A stretch of DNA of 10,502 nucleotides from Erysipelotrichaceae bacterium. Its GTDB lineage: Bacteria > Bacillota_I > Bacilli_A > Erysipelotrichales > Erysipelotrichaceae. The notes below the pieces were generated by a model. That model ran no database searches. It saw nothing but the letters and a program-made list of their open reading frames with translations, and had not been told where the DNA came from. The stretch's first letter is position 1. The number at the start of each line of letters is the position of its first letter. Shown here piece after piece: positions 5,870-10,502 of this stretch. A program made the position numbers and the translations under genes. The stretch covers positions 1 to 10,502 of the forward strand of contig JABUSI010000371.1 of the NCBI GenBank assembly GCA_021442745.1, written 5' to 3'.

Positions 5870-6898
5870 ATGCAGGATATTATTGAAATATTAAGAGTAC
5901 TGGTCTGGTTTCTGCTTGGTTCGTGGGCAATTACTTTAGCGCGTACCTATTGGAAACCGTACAGTTACAATAACAGTTTTCTTTTGCTTGTGAGTCTTGG
6001 TTTTACGATTGTGTTTTTGTGCGGATTTGCGGGAAGACAGATTGCGACGGCAATGCTTCTGACAATTATCGGTTTTCTGATTGTCTTGCTGCTGGTACCG
6101 GGAGTTTTGATGATTAACGGTGTGGTAATGATTAAAAAAGAATCGTTCTGTTTTGCGCATGTGTTGTCTTTGATTCTGGGGTTACTGATTCTGATCGGTG
6201 AAGTGGCAAATATCCTGTTTGTGTACAATGCGGGATTTAACTACGATACAATCAATCTCAAGTATGCTGCCGTCCTGTTGTTTGTCAGCTTTACGGCGTT
6301 GTATTTCTGTATCATTATGCTGCTGTTTGTGCTGTACGTTCTGTTTCTGCCGTTACTTCCGCATCGCAACAATTTTGAATACGTGATTATTCACGGATGC
6401 GGTCTGAAAAACGGAGAAACGGTTACGAAACTTCTGGCAAATCGTTGCGACAAGGCCATTCAGACGTATCGGAAGTCTTGTAAGAAACCATATCTGATTT
6501 GCAGCGGAGGACAGGGAGCGGATGAGAAAATCTCGGAAGCGCAAGCCATTGCCGACTATTGTATTGCCAACGGCGTATCACCGGAACATATCATTCTGGA
6601 AGACAAATCGGCAACGACAATGGAAAACCTGATCAACAGCAAGCAGATTATCGAAAGCCGCGGCGGGGCAAAACGGATTGCGCTGGTATCCAGTAATTTC
6701 CATGTTTTCCGTTGTCTGCAGTTTGCGAAGAAAATCAAACTGAAATGTACGGGTCTGGGAGGAAAAACCGCATGGTATTTCTGGCCTACGGCTGTCATCC
6801 GGGAATTTGTGGCCGTATTCCGGCAACCGATGTATTTCCTGTTTACGATGATTCCGTATACGCTGGTATCCGTGATGATTCTGATTGCGTTATTGTAA
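5870..6898 (+). CDS. Polytopic membrane protein with DUF218 (YdcF/SanA-like) domain
   Basis: A 342-residue protein. Residues 1-165 are very hydrophobic and form about five or six membrane segments. A soluble DUF218 domain follows (about 168-313), then a last membrane segment (about 320-341). DUF218 blocks visible are YVIIHGCGLKNGETVTKLLANR, LICSGGQGADEKISEAQA, SATTMENLINS and VSSNFHVFRCLQFAKK, which include the conserved SGGQG, TTxEN and SNxHxxR patterns. The domain's activity is poorly established; SanA and ElyC relatives are linked to envelope integrity and YdcF was reported to bind SAM, so I assign no reaction. The start is supported by AAGGAAG upstream. It converges on araC across a shared terminator. 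Similar membrane-fused DUF218 proteins are common in Bacillota. Confidence 0.85.
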   Translation: MQDIIEILRVLVWFLLGSWAITLARTYWKPYSYNNSFLLLVSLGFTIVFLCGFAGRQIATAMLLTIIGFLIVLLLVPGVLMINGVVMIKKESFCFAHVLSLILGLLILIGEVANILFVYNAGFNYDTINLKYAAVLLFVSFTALYFCIIMLLFVLYVLFLPLLPHRNNFEYVIIHGCGLKNGETVTKLLANRCDKAIQTYRKSCKKPYLICSGGQGADEKISEAQAIADYCIANGVSPEHIILEDKSATTMENLINSKQIIESRGGAKRIALVSSNFHVFRCLQFAKKIKLKCTGLGGKTAWYFWPTAVIREFVAVFRQPMYFLFTMIPYTLVSVMILIALL

Positions 6899-6904
6899 AA
6901 ACGA

Positions 6905-6937
6905 AAAAAGAGATTGGCTTACAGTCAGTCTCTTTTT
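6905..6937. terminator. Bidirectional terminator between the DUF218 gene and araC
   Basis: A 14-bp stem pairs 6905-6918 with 6924-6937 (two G-T pairs) around the loop TTACA. The A-run on the left and T-run on the right give both strands a U-tail. The right end overlaps the araC stop codon (6936-6938). Confidence 0.85.
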
Positions 6938-8120
6938 ATACGGAATGATTGTTCCGGTACTGTAACGGTGTTTCACCGGTTTCTTTTTTGAATACGCTCT
7001 GGAAATGGCTCTGGGAACAGAAACCCAGGGCGGTGGCAATGGAACTCAGGGAATTGTTGCTGACGGTTAACAGACGTCTGGCTTCATCGGTTCTTAATTT
7101 CGTGATGTAAGCACCCGGACCGATTCCGGTATATTCCCGGAACAGGGAGATGAGATAACTGCGGTTCAGTCCTACGTGATTGGCTAACTGGTCAACCGTT
7201 ATTTTTTCACTTAAATGCTGAAGACAGTATTCGCGGATTTGACGGATGATCCGATGGGAACGGTCACCCATGGTGGCATTTTCCACACGACGGGTAAAGT
7301 CCAGAGCCATTTTCAACATCAATCGGGTAACGGCAAAAGGGTCTGTCAATAGCTCGGATTGCTGGATGTAAACATCTGATAACGTATAAGCCGTTTCCCG
7401 GTCCAATCCGCCGCGGATGGCAGCCCGGGAAACCAGGGTTGTACTGCAGACCATCAGGTTTTTCTGTTGCCGCAGACTGTCCTGGGCAATCGTACCGGCT
7501 CTGCCGGAAGGCGGCTGGGAAAAAAATGTTTCCAGTTCCCGGGTTCTGCCGTGTTCCACCAGTGACAGCATTTCCTGTTCGTAATCATAGGTATTGTGAG
7601 GAAATTCGGATTCCGTGATGTCTTCCGCTAACGGTAATGTTTTACCTGCGTCAAACGATTGCGGCTGTTCGCTGATAATCAGCTGGGATACGTCACGCTT
7701 GTTGCCGTTTAAGAAATAATCAAAAGTGCAGAGAATCTGCAGAAAGTTACGTAACGGATAGGGAGGAATGGATTGAAAGTAATCCTTCAGTTCTTTTTCC
7801 CGGTTCACCGGTTCGCCGATGGAAACCAAAATACTTCTGGCGATGTTTCTGTCGACCGGAACGGATGTGACGGGTCCTATCACAAATTGAACGTCATCCG
7901 ATTCCACCCGGAACAATCCGAAAAACAGAAACGTGTCCGTCATATAATAACTGATGCTTTCGGGGTTACGGAAAATATTGGTTTCTTCGATGATTGCCAG
8001 ATCCGGTTTGAACTTGCTGTGATGATACAGGTTCTGAAAGATGTTCTTATAATACAGACGTACGGGCAAGCCGGACAAAGAAGCCAGTGTTACGGCCATA
8101 TAATCGTAATCGAGTTCCAT
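6936..8120 (-). CDS. AraC-family transcriptional regulator, probable regulator of the rhamnoside locus
   Basis: A 394-residue DNA-binding regulator. The C-terminal 105 residues (from about 290) form the AraC/XylS domain with two helix-turn-helix units: ITVDQLANHVGLNRSYLISLF (about 307-329), and the second around SLSSIATALGFCSQSHFQSVF (about 368-388) followed by the classic KKETGETPLQYR. The first 280 residues are a long N-terminal region without a domain I can name, presumably effector-binding. The ATG at 8120 has AAGGAG (8133-8138) 12 bases upstream, a rather long spacing. It is divergent from the GPH symporter and GH78 genes, the usual arrangement for a local sugar-responsive activator. A minus-strand promoter (TATAAT, 8153-8158; TTACAC, 8176-8181) overlaps the inverted repeat, suggesting autoregulation. 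The ligand is unknown; rhamnose or a rhamnoside is inferred. Confidence 0.92.
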   Translation of the reverse strand: MELDYDYMAVTLASLSGLPVRLYYKNIFQNLYHHSKFKPDLAIIEETNIFRNPESISYYMTDTFLFFGLFRVESDDVQFVIGPVTSVPVDRNIARSILVSIGEPVNREKELKDYFQSIPPYPLRNFLQILCTFDYFLNGNKRDVSQLIISEQPQSFDAGKTLPLAEDITESEFPHNTYDYEQEMLSLVEHGRTRELETFFSQPPSGRAGTIAQDSLRQQKNLMVCSTTLVSRAAIRGGLDRETAYTLSDVYIQQSELLTDPFAVTRLMLKMALDFTRRVENATMGDRSHRIIRQIREYCLQHLSEKITVDQLANHVGLNRSYLISLFREYTGIGPGAYITKLRTDEARRLLTVSNNSLSSIATALGFCSQSHFQSVFKKETGETPLQYRNNHSV

Positions 8121-8152
8121 ACAGTGTCTTGTCTCCTTCGTATTTTTATATA

Positions 8153-8181
8153 ATTATATAATAAAAGCGACTATTGTGTAA
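8153..8181 (-). promoter_or_regulatory. Putative araC promoter
   Basis: On the minus strand a perfect TATAAT (8158-8153) lies 17 bases after TTACAC (8181-8176, 4 of 6 to TTGACA). The area is very AT-rich, so other -10 registers are possible. The -35 overlaps the left arm of the inverted repeat at 8178. Confidence 0.5.
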
Positions 8182-8223
8182 TACGTAGAAACAGACAGTT
8201 GTTACAATATGTATACGTATTAC
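8178..8223. promoter_or_regulatory. Perfect 10-bp inverted repeat in the divergent promoter region (operator candidate)
   Basis: GTAATACGTA (8178-8187) and TACGTATTAC (8214-8223) are exact reverse complements, with centres 36 bp apart. The left arm overlaps the araC -35 and the symporter -35 region; the right arm covers the inferred symporter transcription start. The likely binder is the adjacent AraC-family protein, by inference from position. Confidence 0.6.
8200..8208 (+). promoter_or_regulatory. Putative extended -10 promoter of the symporter-rhamnosidase operon
   Basis: TGTTACAAT gives a TGn extension plus TACAAT (5 of 6 to TATAAT), without a good -35, as expected for an activator-dependent promoter. 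The inferred start near 8215 leaves a leader of about 30 bases including GGAGG (8233-8237). Other AT-rich registers (for example TATATT at 8226) lie too near the ATG. Confidence 0.4.
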
Positions 8224-8245
8224 TATATATTCGGAGGAAAAAATC

Positions 8246-9691
8246 ATGAAGATCAGCAGTAAACTTCCTGCAAGCAGGATTGGTAAGGATGAAGTTACCG
8301 CAAAGGAAAAATGGCTGGGATATTTACTGGGACCGGCCGGGGCTTTGTTGTTTAATGCGGTACTGGCAACGTATCTGAACGTCTATTATACGGACGTATT
8401 GGATCTGACCGGTGTCTGGGGAGGGGCATTTCTTGTTGTGTTCCCGATTGTCAGTAAAATTATCGATGCCGTTACGAATGTCGTGATGGGGTATGTGATT
8501 GACCGTACCCGGACGAAGGAAGGAAAAGCCAGACCGTGGTTGCTGCTGTCGGCACCATTGGTAACCGTGACCGGTATTCTGCTGTTTACGGTACCGAAGG
8601 CTTCCCTGACGGTACAGATTGTCTGGGTGATGGTAAGTTACAACCTGTTCTATTCGTTTGCCTATACGATTTTCAATATGAGCCACGGACTGATGGTTCC
8701 GCTGTCTACCCGTAATACAACGGAACGTGGAGGGTTGTCCGTCTTTAACCAGATTGCGACGGTTATGATGAGCGGGATTATCGTAGCCTTGATTTTCCCG
8801 ATGGTCATTATGCCGATGATCGGTGTGGACCAGAGCAAATGGGTACTTCTGATGTCTGTACTGGCCATACTGGCATTGCCTCTGACGTTACTGGAATATT
8901 TCTTTACCAAGGAACGGGTAACGCTGGAAAATCAGGAAAACGACAAAGAAGAAACCATTCCGTTTGCGAAACAGCTGAAGGCTATCTTTACGGATAAATA
9001 CATGATTATCATTTACATCTATTTCTTAATCAGTACCATTGGCACATGTATCAAAAACGTGAGTCTTGTGTATTACTGCAACTATGTGCTCGGTACGTAC
9101 AATGACGGTATTACCCAGATGCTGGTTTCGGTCATCGGCGGTATACCGATGGGTATCGGTATTTTTGCGGTATGGCCGTTAGCGAAAAAGTTCGGAAAGC
9201 GGAACGTAACCATGTGGGGATTTGTGCTGTTCGCATTGGGCAGTGCCATCTGCTGGATCAGTCCGCGGAATATGGTTGTTGTGTTAATCGGACAGTTTAT
9301 TAAAAATATCGGAGGATTGCCGTGTTCCTACGTCTTTATGGCATTGTTTGCGGATGTACTGGATCATCTGGAATGGAAAACGGGATTTCGGGCTGACGGA
9401 TTGTCCATGTCTGTTTACAACATCATTGCGGTTGCGATGGTGGGAATTGCCCAGGGTATTTTCAACGGCTTGCTGGCAAATGCCGGTTATGTGGCACCGT
9501 ATCTGGATGAAGCGGGGAATCTGATTGCCGTTCAGAGCGAAGCGGTACAAAGTATTATTACGTTTGGCTTTGTCGGACTGGAAGTGTTTACCGGTATCAT
9601 TCTGGCAGGGTTGCTGGTATTTCTGAATGTTGAAAAAGATATTGCGAAAAAACAGGAAGAAATCAAAGCCAGACGGGAGAAAACGGCATGA
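8246..9691 (+). CDS. GPH-family sugar:cation symporter (MelB-like MFS transporter), probable rhamnoside uptake
   Basis: A 481-residue inner-membrane transporter with about 12 helices, related to the MelB/XynP/YicJ group that takes up glycosides with Na+ or H+. The family signature spans helix 2 and the following loop: IIDAVTN...MGYVIDRTRTKEGKARPWLL (residues 72-100). The first helix-2 Asp (D74, equivalent to MelB D55) is kept. The second acidic position (MelB D59, within the usual NDP) is Asn78, followed by Val, so cation coupling may differ. A charged tail (KKQEEIKARREK) ends the protein. GGAGG (8233-8237) supports the start. The TGA overlaps the ATG of the rhamnosidase gene, so the two are co-translated; this context makes a rhamnose-containing oligosaccharide or glycoside the likely substrate. 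The family is firm; the substrate is inference. Confidence 0.9.
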   Translation: MKISSKLPASRIGKDEVTAKEKWLGYLLGPAGALLFNAVLATYLNVYYTDVLDLTGVWGGAFLVVFPIVSKIIDAVTNVVMGYVIDRTRTKEGKARPWLLLSAPLVTVTGILLFTVPKASLTVQIVWVMVSYNLFYSFAYTIFNMSHGLMVPLSTRNTTERGGLSVFNQIATVMMSGIIVALIFPMVIMPMIGVDQSKWVLLMSVLAILALPLTLLEYFFTKERVTLENQENDKEETIPFAKQLKAIFTDKYMIIIYIYFLISTIGTCIKNVSLVYYCNYVLGTYNDGITQMLVSVIGGIPMGIGIFAVWPLAKKFGKRNVTMWGFVLFALGSAICWISPRNMVVVLIGQFIKNIGGLPCSYVFMALFADVLDHLEWKTGFRADGLSMSVYNIIAVAMVGIAQGIFNGLLANAGYVAPYLDEAGNLIAVQSEAVQSIITFGFVGLEVFTGIILAGLLVFLNVEKDIAKKQEEIKARREKTA

Positions 9692-10502
9692 GACCGATAC
9701 GGTTGCGTACGGAATATCTGAATAATCCGATAGGGATTGACCGGATAAAACCCCGGTTGTCCTGGAATTGCGAAGGCGGTGTGAAACAGACAGCGTATCG
9801 CATCCGGGCTACCGTGAACGGGAAAGAAGCATGGGACAGTCAGAAAGTGATGAGTGATTCCATGCATTGTGTGTGGGACGGATTACCTTTGCAAAGCAGG
9901 GATGTTGTTAACTGGACCGTCACATTATGGGATGATACGAATACGGAAGGGGAAACAACAGCTTCCTCTTTTGAGATGGGTTTTCTGTTAAAGACGGATT
10001 GGAAAGCCGACTGGATTACGGGAGATTACGTTCCGAAAACCAAAAGAAATCTGTTACGGGCGTATATGGGTGGTACGGTTACTCGGTATCCGGTGGATTG
10101 TTTCCGTAAAGAATTTACTTGTGAACACATAAAAAAGGCCAGACTGTATATCACTGCCTGCGGTTTATATGAAGCCCGGATGAATGGCCAACGGATTGGC
10201 GATTTTGTGATGGCTCCGGGGTATACCGATTACAACAAGCGGGTACAGTATCAGACGTATGATGTGACAGAACAAATCGTGAGCGGGACAAACGAAATCA
10301 CGGTACAACTGGCAGACGGCTGGTATCGGGGCAGTGTCGGCGCCTGGGGATGTTTATGTGAATACGGATATGAAACCAAACTGCTGGCCCAACTGGAACT
10401 GGAACACAATGACGGAAACAGAACCGTTATCTGTACGGATTCCACGTGGCAGTGGTCAGATGACGGACCGATTCGGTTTGCGGATAATAAAGACGGTGAA
10501 AT
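9688..10502 (+). CDS. Alpha-L-rhamnosidase (GH78), 5' part only
   Basis: The first 271 residues of a glycoside hydrolase that releases L-rhamnose from rhamnosides; the frame stays open to the right edge. It opens with RLRTEYLNNPIGID and KPRLSW, the usual start of GH78 proteins, followed by an N-terminal beta-sandwich (to about 110). The Bac_rhamnosid_N-type domain follows: FRKEF (139-143), KKARLYITACGLYEARMNG (149-167), APGYTDYNKRVQYQTYDVT (176-194) and ADGWYRG (209-215). The catalytic (alpha/alpha)6 barrel lies beyond the window; full GH78 enzymes are often 850-1000 residues. No signal peptide is visible, so it should act in the cytoplasm on glycosides brought in by the upstream symporter. 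The ATG overlaps the symporter stop (ATGA), with GGGAG (9675-9679) just upstream. Candidate natural substrates are plant flavonoid rutinosides or pectin-derived rhamnosides (inference). Confidence 0.9.
   Translation, partial: MRPIRLRTEYLNNPIGIDRIKPRLSWNCEGGVKQTAYRIRATVNGKEAWDSQKVMSDSMHCVWDGLPLQSRDVVNWTVTLWDDTNTEGETTASSFEMGFLLKTDWKADWITGDYVPKTKRNLLRAYMGGTVTRYPVDCFRKEFTCEHIKKARLYITACGLYEARMNGQRIGDFVMAPGYTDYNKRVQYQTYDVTEQIVSGTNEITVQLADGWYRGSVGAWGCLCEYGYETKLLAQLELEHNDGNRTVICTDSTWQWSDDGPIRFADNKDGE

Noticed and set aside
1..10502. CRISPR array, tRNA, rRNA, insertion sequence, phage or plasmid features
   Set aside because: No spaced repeats, cloverleaf-like segments, transposase or integrase motifs, or long terminal inverted repeats were seen in either strand.

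Overview
The window looks like chromosomal DNA of a low-to-mid GC Gram-positive bacterium (Bacillota, possibly an Erysipelotrichia-like gut organism; the class is a guess). The evidence is strong AAGGAGG-type ribosome binding sites, U-tailed hairpin terminators, a ytqA-ytqB (mnmL-mnmM) pair, a PbuX-like NCS2 permease, PepF and an M29 aminopeptidase. I see no rRNA, tRNA, CRISPR array, insertion sequence, phage gene or other sign of recent transfer.

Layout. (1) 2-412: the 3' end of an M29 aminopeptidase gene on the plus strand, converging on (2) a xanthine/urate-type NCS2 permease (468-1859, minus). One bidirectional terminator (414-450) serves both. Two CcpA/LacI-type operator-like boxes lie upstream of the permease. 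(3) 2052-2345 (minus): a small acidic protein I do not recognise, with its own terminator. (4) Divergent from it, 2471-3939 (plus): a two-gene operon joined by an ATGA overlap. It encodes a radical SAM enzyme and a small methyltransferase that match the Gram-positive tRNA wobble-uridine enzymes MnmL (YtqA) and MnmM (YtqB). (5) 3993-5804 (plus): oligoendopeptidase F behind a good sigma-A promoter whose spacer holds a 10-bp palindrome. (6) 5870-6898 (plus): a polytopic membrane protein with a DUF218/YdcF domain, converging on (7) an AraC-family regulator (6936-8120, minus) across a second bidirectional terminator. (8) Divergent from araC, 8246-10502 (plus): a GPH-type sugar:cation symporter overlapping by ATGA the start of an alpha-L-rhamnosidase (GH78) gene that runs off the window.

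How the genes work together. The clearest functional unit is araC / GPH symporter / GH78. A rhamnose-containing glycoside would be imported intact and cleaved in the cytoplasm (no signal peptide is seen on the rhamnosidase), under an AraC regulator divergent from the transporter. The 125-bp divergent promoter region contains a perfect 10-bp inverted repeat with arms 36 bp apart, a good operator candidate. The mnmL-mnmM pair is housekeeping tRNA modification. The aminopeptidase and PepF belong to peptide turnover, and the NCS2 permease to purine salvage. I found no convincing wholly new system; the best leads are the rhamnoside locus with its inverted-repeat operator, the changed cation-site position in its symporter, and the paired operator boxes before the permease.
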